From positions 15,843,934 through 15,907,933 of the forward strand of contig NC_045138.2 of the NCBI RefSeq assembly GCF_008831285.2: a DNA stretch of 64,000 nucleotides, read 5' to 3'. The notes under the pieces were generated by a model. The model saw nothing but the letters and a program-made list of their open reading frames with translations, searched no databases and was not told where the DNA came from. The DNA comes from Nymphaea colorata. Taxonomy: Eukaryota > Streptophyta > Magnoliopsida > Nymphaeales > Nymphaeaceae. Positions 1 through 14,633 of the stretch are shown here, in pieces (positions within the stretch are counted from its first letter, which is position 1; each line of letters begins with the position of its first letter). The position numbers were made by a program, and so were the translations under genes.

Positions 1-3000
1 AAGTTTCAGAAGTTAATAGAAGCTGTTTTTCATTTACGAAATGACACAAGTACTCTGTATTTTTTCTTTTTTCAGTAGGCAAATTGTTTAAGGGAGACAA
101 ACAGTTGTGAGATTATACCAGTTTTTAAGAATGACTCGATTATAGTAGATCCAGGAAAAAGATTACCAACTTCTCCTTGCTTAAGCCAATACATGCTAGG
201 GCTTGACAGCAGGGTAAAGTTTTGAGGATAAAGGCCGAGTGAACGGCAAGTTAACAACCCATTGCTCGAAAAAGAGACCTGAAGGCCCCTTCCGAAAATT
301 CTTCCTGCTTCCGAATACCTCCCATGTTACTTTCTAAAATAATTGAAAAGGAAAATGTTGAAATTTCATAGATTATATATAAAAAAAAAACTATGAAATA
401 GAGATGATTAACAAAGTTGGGCTACAAGCTGTCACTAAGTACAAAACCAAATTATATAAAGAAAAAAGACAAGCAAATTTCACTTTTTGCTTGCAGGGCT
501 TTAGTTGGAAAAACCCTAACTTTCCCTGTTGGCCACGGAATTACGTGCAGACGGGGCCAATGAGGGACAAGGTGGTGATATCTCTGCATGCTTTCGGCTC
601 GCGGAAAATGCGAGTTCTAAAATGAGCTTCATAACATTAGAATGATGCTAAGCAAAGGTCCACTAGTTGGGACCCTTCAAGTAATGTGGTAGGGCCTGCT
701 GACTTGTTATACCACTAAATCCATGCAAACAAGAGAGTGGGATGGAGAGAAGGTTGGTCCCATATTGAAAAGTTCATGGAAAGGGAAAGTTTTGGGGCAA
801 TGCAGATGGTCTGGGTCTCTTGAGAGGTCACTCTCATGCACAAACAAGAATATTCTTGCTGGGTACAACCACAGTTTTGAGCATTTTTATTGCTTGTGTG
901 GTGTCTCTTCTCTCTCCCTTTGCAGCAGCGGAGCCAGAAAACTAAACTGTGTTTGCGAGCACAGGCGCTCCATCTAAGCAAAAGCGAAGATTAGTGATTG
1001 TAAATCAAGGTAAAAGTTTCTGTTTCCATGAGTGGCATAATCTAATATATCGGTCTCGTCTTGTAGGAGACATTAAATCCAAATTTCGGGTTTAGATTAA
1101 GCAAATGAATAGTTAATTCAATTAAATACATATATGAAATGAATAGTAATATGCATTGACCGATTAGAGCCCGAGCTCGGTCTGGTTCTGTGACAGGCCA
1201 AACTTGGTCAAACCCCCGGCGATGCCCAGCCCTACCCATATGACGTGGCTTAGCCACCGTGGGTCCCACCTCCGCATCGTATTATGTGTCTTTTCTTTTT
1301 GTGTGTTTGCTCCATGACAGCAGAGGTCCAGGCGGATGAGTGGTAGATGGGCTGGAAGGAATCAAGTATATAGAGAAGAAGGATGAAGAGGTCCTACCAT
1401 TATAGATGTAAGGTGGTGGCTTCAGCCTCATTCAGTCATTCTGAACCACCAAAATCTTTGAACATGGGAAGGATGCATTGGTTGGTTGACTCCTCAAAGT
1501 GGGGCTTTGGATCTACTTCACTTTCTTTTTCCAATTTTAGTTTTCACATTGAAAGAATCCACAATCGTTTTTACCGATACATTCTTCACCAACGATGATA
1601 TCATGAAACATCAGTCAAATCATTATCAATGAGATTTTGTTACATTTTTCTGACCATTCATAATAATCAGATTTTTCTTTTTTGTAGTGTATCCTTAATA
1701 AATAAGCAAGTTAAAAATCAACTTTTGTCATAAAAGTACAAATAATTGATAGTGCCAACTTGGACGGAGAATCTTTGGCATAAAATCTCTGGTCCTTTCT
1801 TCCCCAGCAGTACACACCACCGTCTTCTTCTGACCTCATAAAAGAACCCCCACAGACTCCAAGCTCACGATGCTCCCCGTCAATCAACTTGGAACATTAA
1901 TGGCCTCGATCTCGGTAAACGGAGGACTGTCCATGGAGGATTTTCTCTAGCTTCCTCACCGCAGCTATCTCTTCTGCTAATTTCTTAGATGGAAATATTT
2001 CAACCAGAGGAATGATTTTCTCTCTGCCTTATCAAAAAATGAGCCCATGGTTGTTGATTTTTCTCTTATGAAATGTAGTTTTTCTTTATTTAATTATCGA
2101 ACATGGAGACGTTCCATAAAAGTTGGAACGTCAAATATATGCTCCTCGGGACCTCGAGTTAACCTCTAGTTTTATGTCAGATAATTCCAATTATAAGCTA
2201 CTATTTCGTTGATAAGATCAAGTAAGATAATCTCAAATTGCCGGATTCCGTCCACCGGGACGAATCCAGCCACTGGAGATAGCATACGCATCCGGAACAA
2301 TGTGTTTGAGGGAGAAAAGGATGCCGGAAACCAGGAGAAATTCAAACAGGTCCGTCCTGATTCTGTACCTCTTTCTTCCTCCCTCTTATGTATCACTTGC
2401 TGCTCTTCACATCTTTTCTTAACTAAGAGTCAATAACTTGTACAAGAAAGTTCATGGGAGGGATACTGCCGCTCACTTGTCGTGAATGGATCTGGATCCT
2501 GCCTATCATGAGTTGATTTGGATGTAAAATCCAGCAAAACCAAACGTAAAATTGCAACGGAAAGAGAAAGAGTCTAGTGTTAGGCCACCATATGTTTATA
2601 TTATCAATTCAACTTTTCTATATAATTCAACTGCAACAACTTTTCATCTAAGTTTTCATCATAACACCTAGAAAAAGTCCTTCAGGGAGTTAACACAATG
2701 GTCGGGAAGAGAGCAGCAGCTAGCATTCATTTCAAATTTCTAACGCATCGACTCAAAATGGGAGTCGCTAACATGCAAGTTGAAGTTTAGCAAGGACGGC
2801 ACCACTAGACATAGAAAACATGCCATGTACCGTAAAAAAAAATAAGAGATTAGGTGGTAGCTTTAAGCAGTAGGATGAAATACTGCTCTTGTTCACCGAA
2901 AAGTAACACCAAGAAAATTTAGCACAATCAAATGAGTGGTCCATTTATGGAGAGACATTCATGAACTGAAGTGCATTTATTTTATATGAACTCTGAGAAT

Positions 3001-4804
3001 TGGGCATTCCACAAAAAATATGCCCAACTTTGGGGATAGTATGACAAAGATGAAATTAAAAAGGATTTTATTTTGTTTAACTGCATTTATAGGTGAAATT
3101 TAGCAAGTTAAATTTAACATATTCAGACCAGTTGTTTTTTGTTAGCCTTTCAAAAGTTGAGCATGTTTTCATTAAATCTGCTTTGAAGATTTGAGCGTTC
3201 TATGTTTTTTCCTGGTTAGCTTGAAAACAACTAAGGATCGGAGATTCCATCGTTGAGAAGCCTGAAGTGAATCGAAAGCGGGTAAGTGAAATTGTAGAAT
3301 TGAAAGCAGATTTCTTGGGAATTTTGGTTGTGAGGGTGCAAATATTTCAGGAAGTACCAACCAGAAGCAGTGGTGGAACATACCATAGGTTTGAACTTTG
3401 AAGGGCATTTTATATATAAATCAACGTCACTAATATCTTTCTCAAGTTTTTATCGACGAGATTTTTCTATGGTATTTTTCGGTAAAGTTGTTTTTTGCAA
3501 GAAAAGATAAGGAAAATCTAAGAGTTTTTTAAAAAATTTAAAAACCATAATCAGTAGGTAAAAATACAATAAATGAAAAGGCTAGTAAGTATTATATTGC
3601 GTTTAAGAGGTCACGTTTCTAAAACACGAGAAAATAAAACAATGAAACAAAAAATGAAAAAAAAAAGTAAAAAGCAGAAAATGAAATAAAAAATAAATGA
3701 AAAAATCTCGATAAATTGATTTTTAACCATTTTCAAAATATCGTTATATTTTCCCTCTTTTCATTTTTCTCATTAATATTAAGAAATTTTTTGAAAATAT
3801 AACGATAATTATGACTGTGATATACATACGGAAAAATTTTACGGTCAACCAATGTAAATAAGGACATTTTATTGGACTGTGTGGGCAACTGCCCATACGT
3901 GCCCACATGTAACCCCTGTCCAGAAGGATTACGGTGAGGGTTGGGATTTGATAGACCTGGCACTCGGGTCACTTTTGGAACAAATTGTCACAATATCATA
4001 ATATCAATCGTCATATTGGCTATTTCTATATGCATATTCTTATTTTTTACCAAGAAGAACAATAGTATAAGAAAGACAATTGGAAAAGCAAGTTACGCAA
4101 CTGAAATGTGATGTGAAGATACATATATAAACAGAAAATACTGTATCAAAATTGGTCTAAAACTGACAAAGTGCTCAGTCTGCTTGATTTCAACTTGCCC
4201 CATTGCACGGGATTTTTGGGTACAGATTGAAGCCGGTTGCAGGATTTGAGATTCTTTATTAACCGTTCTTTGATACCTTGAGTCCAAGTTTAAAAATCCA
4301 TAAATATAAACAAACATCAATTGAGATTCAAGCCACCTTGACTTGCGATCCTTCCAACGAGAGCCACCTTCAAGACTGGTCTATGCAATGTTGGGGCCCT
4401 TTCGAGCTTTATGAATGTTGGTTGACTTATGCTACCTTCCAATCAGAGTTGATATCCGACCTGATGGATATTTCTTGTCCTCACAGTTACTCCCAATCTT
4501 GATCAAGATTGAAATACTATATAAGAAAACACAGAAAATACAATGGTGGAAAAGCAACAGGAAGATGTTTAATGAATCAGCAGACTTACATGATAAAGAG
4601 GCATACTTCTGGTTAAGTATTGTACAACTTTGTAGTTTCAGAAAAATAAAAAAAGAAAGAAAAAGAAGATGGAAAGACCAAACTCACAATCACATCACCA
4701 TATAAAACGTGAACACCACCGACCTAGAAAAGACAGTTCCAGAACCAAAGAACCAGCACCAACAAACCCAAGTTAGGCAGAGTAGTTAGTCATCAACAAC
4801 TACT
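1..4804. other. Intergenic region with no supportable gene
   Basis: AT-rich sequence with only short open frames that lack recognisable motifs or sensible codon patterns. A GC-richer patch lies at about 1140-1270, and a T-rich and A-rich dispersed repeat at about 3446-3800 (listed separately). The lower end probably includes the 3' untranslated region of the minus-strand RopGAP gene that stops at 4805. Around 1790-1960 there is a pyrimidine-rich stretch with a short ATG frame, but it ends after a few codons and I could not connect it to downstream exons. Confidence 0.5.
3446..3800 (+). repeat. Dispersed repeat R1, copy 1
   Basis: This stretch aligns by eye with 7605-7985. Both copies run through the same ordered landmarks: a pyrimidine-rich TTTTTATCG start, AAAGTTGTT.TTTGC, AGGTAAAAATACAA.AAATG, TAAGTATT.TATTG, AATAAAACAATGAAAC, then ATCTCGATAAATT or ATCACGATAAATT. 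No coding capacity is visible. It is probably an old non-autonomous transposon or a degraded element; the class is unknown. Confidence 0.6.
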
Positions 4805-7800
4805 TTATCTCCATGCTTCAACTCGTGCCAAACTTGAACTTATATGGCTCACGATGCTCATTCCTCTCGACTTCTCAGCTGGTACTGTTGCTTGGTCTGT
4901 ATTCTGTACGTTTGTTTTCTTTGCAACCTTCTTTGCATTTGAATTGTTCTTATTTCCATGGCTATCTTTAGTGCTGGTTTTTGAACTAGTTGCAGCAACT
5001 TTTGGTCCATCAGATAGACGTGTGGACTGAGAAGGCTCCTCTGATGGGCTTTCTGTGGCAGTAGGCTTACTACAGCAATCAGTACTAGATTTGTCTTCAT
5101 GAGGTTCACTGCCGTCACCTACATCATCAATCAAAGATTGATTATTGGGATCAGTTGTTGGAAATATATGCTCTTGCTGTTCTTGCTCCTCTTTGGTGCT
5201 TATGCTTAGACAGCACTGTGATGAAGTATGCTTATCATTTTCATCAGAGGGATCCGATTGAGAAGATGGTGCTGCTTGAAGAACAGAATCCTGCCTTTCT
5301 CTTAGTGTCTTCAAGATCAACGTCTTCAAGAAATTCATGACTTGAACTGCATACATCAATGCACTTAAGGGATCTGCCATCTGAAAATGGGAATCGTTGA
5401 TGGACAATTTCAAATCAGGTAGCTACAAAAATAAGGAGTCACTGAGAAAGTTGCAAATCAGGAAGGTAAACAATTAAGAACCAAAGGAAGAAAATTTTAC
5501 ATCAGGTAGTCACAGAGATAAGTAGCAGCCATTAACAAAATTGTAAAACAGGTAGCTAAGAAGATAAGAAAGGAAACGTCGAATCAGATAACCACCTGTG
5601 TCATGTTTGGTGCAAACACCATAGCAACATTGCGAGCATTCATCTTGTTTATGTGCTCCTCTTGAACAACATCAGCCATCAAATTAATAGCCCAATCCAG
5701 AAGAGCTGCTTCTGTTGATGGCAAAAGCCTGACAAGTTGGAGGCAGTCCTCCTCTGTGTTTGCTTGCATTACCTGCTCAGGAGTAAGAGAATCTAGCACC
5801 CCTTTTGGGAGTTCTCTGAACCAGGCCTGGACAAATCCCCGGAAAGAATGAGAACCCAGAATCCGCAGCTCATGGATGACATAATATTATGATAATCTCT
5901 AATTGAAAGATGATTGGAGATAAAAAGGTGCAAGAAAACAATGAATTAATTGTAGCTCTTCTAGACACATGATATTCCACCGCATCCAAAAAAGTAAGAT
6001 AGCTTCATCGCACAAAATGCTTTAGAAAAAAACATGCAGATCCAACTGCTCGGGTGTTAGAAAAGAATTTTGAATATTAAAAACTATGGACAATAACTAT
6101 AACATTCCAGTTCAACTGTTAATGTCAAGATGGTTAGACATATATTAACCAAAGAACATGGAATGTAAACATCTGTCTTTGCTCCTTGGAGTATCTTTTA
6201 CATTCTCGTCTTTCATCAGATATACGCTAAGTGGCATTAAAATAATTCGTTGACTGGAAAGGCAAATAGAAGTCATTAAGAACTACTAGCAATGGGGACA
6301 AGGCAAGAATTTGTATTGCCAACTCATCTTACCCTGACAACATTTAATCCCACCCTACTTCCTCATGGTAAAAATTCCTTTCAAAGTTGATGTTTCACAG
6401 TCTTTCCAGAAAATCACGGGATTTACAGAATGTTAGTACCACTCACTTCAGCACAATATTAAAGAAAAGAACTATCAGTTAACAGCAGATCAAAATAAGC
6501 ACACTAATTCATGCCTTGCATGAGTAACAATTTCATAACCAGAAGCAAGGAGTGATAAGCCACATTTAATGCAGAATCCATAAATTATTTTAGTACTAGA
6601 CATTAATAGAGTATGATCAGGACTAAGGTAAATAACATTTTGCCTTCTCTAATTTTGATTTTATGTTTTAGTTACAAATAATCATATACCTGTGGAGATG
6701 AAGAATGAAAGTGACATGATTTCATCTTATGGTATAAAAATAGTCTTCCTGAGTTATAAATAGTCATATGTACCTGTGGGCATGAAGCGTGGGACGTGAC
6801 ATGATTTCATCTTATGGTATAAAAATATTCTAGTTATAAGAAGACAATATTTAAAATGTTTGACTCTTTAATGTCCTTTTATGTCCATTCCCTAAAATTA
6901 ATTCTTAAAAACCTTCAGAGATAAAAAGGAGTATCCTTTCAGAAATAACACAATAAGCAGTTCATATTCCAGGCACCCAACTAAAAATGGAAAATTCAGT
7001 TTCCTTCTTAGGAATTGCTATTTTGGAAAACAGAACATATGCTGAAAAAAAAAAAAAAACTGATTGTTAAAAAGTAAGGAAAGGATGGTTCACATGCTCC
7101 TGTTGTCCTGCTTTCCATAATAAAAGAATTGAGCTCCTGTAAATACATACAACTCCAGCACCAGTATATAATTCACGACTTAGCGTTTTTAACAATCAAG
7201 TCACATTCTTAATCAGAACACATACACAGAGAAATGCTTATTCACTGATCATTCACTTAGAGAAGTAATCCTTGTAAGAAGCAGACTGCAAACATCAAAA
7301 ATAGGCTAGCCACAAGAAAGTCATCAATAATGGCTCTCAGTTCTTAAGCAATTAAACTATTGGTTCCTCATAAGAGACACCAAGGGCAAATGCTCGAGGA
7401 TAGGCTACAAGAAAGCATATTTCTTCCATTCATGCTGCTGGAAGAATGAAACTGCATTCATTTCACTAAAACTTGATTGAATGTCCAAAGACGGACTTAT
7501 TTGGTGGATTTGACATCCATTCATACAGGAATGTATAAAACCAAAAGTTGGTTCAAACATAATATTGGGGAGTATGTTTAGTTCATAGCCACAAACATCG
7601 TTCTCCGGGTTTTATCGGCATGGTTTTCCTCGGGTATTTATTGGCAAAGTTGTTCTTTGCGGAAAAATCATGGGAAATCTCCAAGTTTCTTTAAAAAGTA
7701 AAACAATCAAAATGTTAGGTAAAAATACAAGAAATGGAAAACTAATAAGTATTGTATTGTATTTAAGAGATCAAGTTAAATACAAACAAGAGGAAATAAA

Positions 7801-10800
7801 ACAATGAAACACAAGTTGAGAAAAATAAAAACAGAAAATGAAAAAAAATAAATGAAAAAACAAACAAAAAATCACGATAAATTCATTTTAACGTTTTCCC
7901 AATAATATCGATATATTTTCCTGTTTTTATCGTTTTCTTTGTTTTTCTCACTAATATATTTTCAAAAATATCATGATTTTAGTTTACAAGAATCGTAAAA
8001 ATGACATTAAATATCTTCAATTCCCGTTATTGCTTATTGTTTTGGATGAAGGATCTCTTGTCTGCACATTGAAAGGTGCAATATGCATGGCAATAAACAT
8101 AGAGAGACAGGTATTCATCCACAGTCAATCTCCTTAAGCAGCACCCTTTTACATTATTATGCAGTTTAAAAAAAATCAATTTACCACAGAAAAGCCCCTT
8201 ATTGATGCTCCCACTGGGTTAACCTGTTTTGATTAAGGGATGATGGACCACTTTAAACCTACGAGAAAGAAAAGTACATACTACAATAATACTGACTACA
8301 ACTACAAAGTACAAACTAGCATAACCATCAAAATTTATAAAAGATTCAATTTAATTCTATAGACTGCTTTTAACAGTATTTTTTTTTCCCTGCAACTTAA
8401 TGCAGTTAAAATAGCCAAAGAAAACAATGATTCCATAACATACATCCACACTATATGTTAAATGTCACTGCAAGTGGCACAAAAGATTATACTAAAACAG
8501 CAAAAGAATTGCTTAACATTGTTAAGAAGACAAGAAAAATAATTGATTTCATGAAAAATAAAGTACAGCCAAGATTTCCGTCTGGAATGTCTTCCAAATA
8601 AAAGTAGTGGAAGGCATGACCTGCATTCACGAAACCTGCTATAGGATATTCCATATAAAGTTGAGGGCATAAGAAGCATTTATTGATGGATACTGTAAAT
8701 TCTACCTTTATCAGTCCAGATAAACAATGGACATCAATGTTATCTGGGACAATGCCCTTGTTCAACTGGTCCCTAAGATATTCCTCTTGGCTGTTCTCCG
8801 CGTTGATCCTAAATATGCCCTCAGCCTACACATTGATCATGACAGGCAATAAATTGATTATTAATCTGAAAGATAAGGAAGGACGGTCATCAAAATAGGG
8901 AAGTGCATACTTGAAGTCCCCCTTGAGCATACAATTTTCTCTGCATCTGCAAGAGTATGGTTGGGACACTATTCCCTCTGGTGTCGTAGGAACACTGCAT
9001 AGATTCTGTAGAGACCCCAAAGACACTTGCACTGCGCATCCACAAAAAGTGTATTAAAACCTTAGTAGGAGAAAAAAAAATGAAAAAGGACCATTTTTTG
9101 CTGCACAGGTTCAGACCAGTGAGTAGGTGATGATACAGCAGGTTGAAGTTCATGTCACCAATAACCATCTAGGTGTTTTTACTCTTGCAGTTGAAAGAGT
9201 TGGCAGTACTTTCACAGCATTTACTATCAAACGTATGCAGAGCCAGAAGATCTTTAATTCAAAAGAAAAAACTCCTAGTTGCGGAAAAAACATTTTGCTT
9301 TCAAAAATGTTACCTAGCTTGTTTTAAGTCCAAAGACCAAAGGACATCTTTTACCAAAGACCAATACGCTACCATACATGAAAACAAAACAGATGATATT
9401 AACCACAAGGATCAGTCATTTCTAACCTAAACTGCCCAAAGAGGCTGCTAAAGCAAAACTTGATTAATTAGGGAAATACTGATTCATCATTTAACGATTT
9501 TACAGAATAATTCAGTGCAGAAACCAGGTAAATTTTTTTGTTTAAACCTACAGAAAAGACATGAATGCAGCAAATTGTGACCACGTGAAACATAATTAAC
9601 AGTACTGAAACAGAACGAAGAGATCAGTGCAAAACCATTATTCCGCGCAGTCACCATGGTCTTGAAATGCATTATATGGCCTTGGAGGCAACATCTGGGA
9701 TGCATTATACTACAGTATTAAAGAATTGTGACGTGAGTTGCCAATAACTTCGATTTGATTTATCAAAAAGAATTGGCATGAGTATGTAAAAAATGAAATG
9801 AGTTATTAAAATTAAAGCCGAACATTTAATCAAGCAATTAATGTAACTGTTCATCTTGTATAAACTATAAAGACACAAAAACAAAAGAATGGGTATGCTT
9901 TACGAAACTCACTAAACGAATTTAAAGCGATATACAGCCTGTAGTTTCATGCGAAAAACAGTATCAAATTTTTTTCATCAATAAAGAGCATGTAAAGCCA
10001 TTGATGCATGCCAAACTATGAGCCATGTTCCATTGTCATCATTTGTCAAATAGCAATAATCTTCCCGTCCAATGATCTTTCCATCCACATCTACAACAGA
10101 AATATCATTTACATATTTCATTATCAATTCAACAGTTCTAAACAGTATTCTGATTTCTTTCTATTTTAGCAAGAAAAGACCATAACTCGATTTCCGCTAT
10201 TTATTATCCTCCGAAACTGCCACTCCAATTATTTTCCTCAAAAAAAATAAGGTAAAGAATACAGTTCGCCACGAGTTTGTACGTGAATGACGTGAGTTTT
10301 GTGAAGTACTTGAGAAACATTTGGAAGTCTAGCTGTGAAAAAATGCAGAGGTAGAAGGAACACAAAAGGGAAACCATTGAAGAACACACAAACCTGGCAC
10401 TAGGGGCCCTTCTGGGCACGTCAGGCTCAAACTCATCAGGCAACCCCAAAAACCCATTGAACCTATCGAACGTGACATGGGCAACATGCCTCACATCCGT
10501 CGGCCACCCGATATCCATAGAGGAGACATCCTCCTTATCAGTGTTGCAAGGCACCATGGACTTCCTGAAAGCAGCCACCAACAGAGCCAACAAGGAGAGA
10601 GTATCCCCACCGTCTTCCTCCACCACCGCCTCTTCCGCCACCTCCTCAGCCACTCTCTCGTCCAAGTTCTGCCCGCCAACCAAGAAATTGGCCGGAGAAC
10701 TCAAGTGGGTGTGATGGATCTGCCCCAAATCACCACCATTACCATTGTCTAATGGGTAGAAGGGTGAAGAGCCTGGAGAGGAAGAAGAAAAACGAGGGCT

Positions 10801-10827
10801 CTGGAGTACCTCAGTCATGGTTGGCAT
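4805..10827 (-). CDS. ROPGAP: Rop GTPase-activating protein with CRIB and RhoGAP domains
   Basis: Five coding exons with GT-AG introns: 10827-10394, 9031-8911, 8825-8706, 5826-5596 and 5380-4805. Joined, they give 493 residues with all phases matching. Residues 106-130 form a CRIB motif (IGWPTDVRHVAHVTFDRF), which in this plant family binds active Rop. The RhoGAP domain starts near residue 147 and contains the arginine finger R191 in EGIFR, and later NARNVAMVFAPNM. It should speed GTP hydrolysis on plant Rho (Rop) proteins at the plasma membrane. The N-terminus (1-100) is acidic and low complexity, with a short hydrophobic patch at 77-87. The C-terminus (from about 335) is Ser/Asp/Lys-rich and poorly conserved. 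Intron 3 (2.9 kb) carries repeat R1. Another in-frame ATG lies three codons downstream, so the first or the fourth residue could be the start. Family identity is firm; which paralogue is not. Confidence 0.93.
6671..6833 (+). repeat. Two-copy tandem duplication inside RopGAP intron 3
   Basis: Two head-to-tail copies of about 82 bp (6671-6752 and 6753-6833). The near-identical core, GTGACATGATTTCATCTTAT, is followed in both by GGTATAAAAAT. The copies differ at several bases, so the duplication is not recent. Confidence 0.8.
7605..7985 (+). repeat. Dispersed repeat R1, copy 2 (in RopGAP intron 3)
   Basis: Same orientation and landmark order as the copy at 3446-3800, about 4 kb away. It lies wholly in the third RopGAP intron. 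No open frame of note. A possibly related but weaker stretch lies near 17440-17640 in the SmG intron. Confidence 0.6.
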
Positions 10828-12145
10828 CCAAGAGGAGGAAGAAAGAGAAGAAGTAATTAAAAAAGGAGGAGGAAAAATGAATATTAAAAATGGGGAGTTG
10901 GGGTCAGGTTGACGGGAGAAGCATCAGGGAGAGCATGCTTTGAGTTGGATTCAAGGCAGGATTTCTGTTCTTCGTGGGGTGGTTTCCTCCTTTTCCTCTC
11001 TGCCTTTTTCCTTCAATTTGAAAACTCTCTCTCTCCCTCTCCCACATTTTTAATAATAATAATTTAGGAGAACGTGAGAATCATGAAGAGAGAGAGGGTG
11101 GTGGTGCAGTTGCTGCGCTGGAGCTCTTCTGTGTGTATGTGTGCGTGTGGTATTGCTTTTACTCCTTTGTGGAACTGGGGAGGAGGGATTGTGTTGATTT
11201 GAAGCAAAGGGCTTCCTTTTCTTACAGACGAGGGGAAAAGGAATTTTAAGTACAAGAGTGATGACGACGCGTTGCAATTGCTTTTTGTTCATGTTTTTAT
11301 GTGTGGGCCTCGCACCTGCGCGGAGGGAAGCCTTTTCTTCAACTTCATTCCTCATAACTTCATTTGTCATAAAGGATCAGCCTTAATGCTTCTTATAACC
11401 TCTCCCAATCTCTCCCGGCTCACTGGTCGCTACCATCCTTTCCTCGCGCGGCCATCCATGGCTGAGATTGGCTTGATGATTTAGGTAGGAATGAGCCTGC
11501 TCGTCGTAGCTTTCTAAAACTGCATAATTCTATGTAAGGGTTGGAACGACCTGAGAGAGGGAGAGCCGTGAGCCTGGAATTGGGCTCGAGAACTTGGCAA
11601 ACGAGAAGTGGGTCTCTCCTGGTTAAACAACACACCAAATAGATCTTGGTCTTAACAAAGTCCAAAAGTATCGTGCTTCTCATATTTGGTACAGGACAGG
11701 TACCAATGTCCTGTGTTATTTTCTTTCTTTCTCTGGAGCATGAGAGCCAAATCTGCAGCCCGATCGAGTCACGACGCTGGTGCTTCCGAGTTCTGTAGAA
11801 GTCAAACAAGTAGTGAGAGAGAGAGAGCATTTTCTGTGTGCCGGTCATGGTTGCAAGCAGGAACAGGTCAATTTTCTGGCCTGTTCTATTGCAGAGATGC
11901 TTGCCTTACAGACAAGTTGTTCATATTACGCGTGGACTCACACCAAATGCAAGGACGCAAAATCTTGCCCATGACTTTGAAATTTTAGTTACTTCTAAAA
12001 CATGAAAAGTAAGATCACAGGTCCGTGAAAGAAGTGTTCAGATTAGGAGCTGGTGAAAATAAAGCTTTAGTGGTTTCTACATGCCACATTAATTTACCTT
12101 TTCAGTACTTCGGAAGGAATGGAAATTATGGAGGTGAAATTTGAG

Positions 12146-12217
12146 GATGGCGACAGAAGTAAAGATTGGAGCAAATTTTTGAATGGCGACGGAAGTAAAG
12201 ACTGGAGCAAATTTTTG
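12146..12217 (+). repeat. 36-bp tandem duplication
   Basis: Two adjacent 36-bp copies (12146-12181 and 12182-12217) with the core ATGGCGAC.GAAGTAAAGA and the ending GGAGCAAATTTTTG. They differ at three positions. Confidence 0.9.
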
Positions 12218-14550
12218 ATAAGTACACTTCGTCGTTCTCATATTTGTCTCAACTCCAACTCCCTATGACGGGTAAAAGTAGATGAGCAACTCAATCTTAG
12301 ATCTACTTTGCAAATATGGGTTTTGTGAAGCACATGGTAAGCTTGAACAGCCTGCATCCATGTTGGACTTGGCTCTGGGGGTCAGACCATCTTCTTTCTT
12401 CTAAAAACAGATAGGCTTGTGCTGGCCAATGTCTACCCAAACAGAATGAACATACAGAAACTTTATGGCCATTTTAGCTAATATTATATGTATTTTCGGA
12501 GTTACAGTAACGTACAATTGATTCAAAATACTTAAGTAGCTCCCATGCAAATAGATAAACTTTTGATTCAGATTCTATTTCAAACAACTTGGTTTGAGCC
12601 TCTCATATGCTTACAGCTCAAAATTTTATTATTATTTTTCTCTTGAAGCTATGCATTTACATGAAAACAAGGTGGTTGAGCTAAGCTGATTTAAGCCCAA
12701 TGTGCTTAAGAACTTGGCTCAGCTAATACCATCTTGCTATAACAGATGAATTAAGCTTAAGCCTGGAAGACATTAAGCTTGGCCAGTAGGATCTGGTAAA
12801 AATAAGACAGGAATAAAAGATTGAACACTTCATCAGAACATGTCAGAGAAGAGTGGAAATCTACAGCTAATTTTTTGGTTTTAAATTCAATCAAAGACAA
12901 CTAAGCAAACTTGATATTTAATCAAATTATCCAGTTTCGCTTGAACAAATCAAACCTATGCTTGTTCCGTTACATAACAGCAGACCAGGTCATCAATTCG
13001 CCGCTGAATTTTTAAATATAATACCAGAAAATGGTTTAAGCTTTCTTCATGTGAACTAACACAACTGTGGTCGTGGTCCGCATGTTCTTAATACCATCAA
13101 CATTAGGAATTCAATAATCGATCCAGCCTAGAGAATTAAACAATTTGAACTGGAGGCAGGTTCAGATCTGACTTAATCGGGTCCGATTGGATCTCACTTA
13201 ACCAGAGGGCATGTTTTTCTGATACTAAATCTGGGTCCAACTTAGAACCCATGTTTACCTCATTCAGATTCGGTTTTCTTGCGCCAGTCTCCAGGTGGAT
13301 TTAAATTAAAACTTGGATTCAGATGAGAAATCTAATTCATCAAATCTAGATTCTGGTGAATGTATAACCAGATAAATCGGATTCATTTACACTGCTGATC
13401 CAGCTTCTTTGAGAACATGCCATGGGATCATATCATGTTCTGCAAGACAAATATGTAAGGCCTAACAACAGGCAGCCTTTGGTTCATTTGTCAGCACATA
13501 AATTCTTCTCCAAGTCACTTTCTCTCATCATGTGGAAGAAAGCCCTAAACTTACAGATGAAGTGTGCCTATTGATCCAGCTGCCAAATAATCATTGATGA
13601 ATCCCTGAACTTTTTACCTCCTTCAACTTGAAGATTCAAATTCTAGAACTTTATAGAACCAATAAACATGCCAACCCTAAGAGCCCAAAGAATTTCTATA
13701 TGAACCTTGTTTCCATGTCAAAGTTAATTAATTAGAAAACCATGGGACATATATATTTAAGAGGAAAAGAAAAGACAAACAGGAACTGTTCAAGTACTAG
13801 GCAGCTTAATGGGCGGAACCAGAAAAAAAAAAGTGAAAAGTGCTTTGCTTTACAAGGACACAATTGTGAACTTGAAATCTGAAGTGGAAGAAGGAAATGG
13901 GTGATTTCAAAATTTGAAAGTGCCAACCTGCTTTTTTGAAAATGCCAACATGCTTTTACATAAAGTTTGAGAAAAAGGAGGACCTAGGTGCTGTCTTTTC
14001 CTGAACGTGAGAAACTTACGTTAGAATTTGGAAGTACTCAGAAATTGGCATTTCTTGCAGGGAGTCAAGTTTCAAATTCTAATTTGGTGCCTGATAAGCT
14101 CTCCTCTACCAATAATTGGAACTCTGAAAAAAAAGCTTAAAAAAAAGATGCATCTCACTAGGACATTATGCCAAATAAGATACTTGACATAGTACAAGAC
14201 ATATTTGAATAGACTGGTAGCATTTGACTCTTATGGAATGATGAAGCATCCGTGCACTTCTATACCAAAAAAAAAAAAAAAATTGACAGAGTATCTTCCT
14301 GACTCTTTAAGGTTAGCTTGCAACTGGGTCAGATTTGGTATGAGGAACTAGTCATTCTTTTTTGTTCCGGTAACAGGCCCTATTCCAACATAACTTCCAA
14401 TCTATTCAGATATCCCGGTTCGGGCCCATTCGCATCCCTGTTTTGGGGTAAGCACATAACAAGCTGCAGTTCCCCATGTCATGCTTGCAGAGAAGAGGAG
14501 CTTGCTGGTGATGGGTTAACCACTTTTTCAGAGTTTAAAGTTAGGGTGGT

Positions 14551-14554
<4 letters not shown>

Positions 14555-14633
<79 letters not shown>

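Noticed and set aside
11420-11848. 142-residue minus-strand open frame upstream of RopGAP
   Set aside because: No recognisable motif, no plausible splice partners, and irregular composition; it looks like a chance frame.
14318-14632. Plus-strand frame ending in SLSLSL and YIYIYI
   Set aside because: Its C-terminal third is the CT/AT microsatellite and the rest shows no motif.
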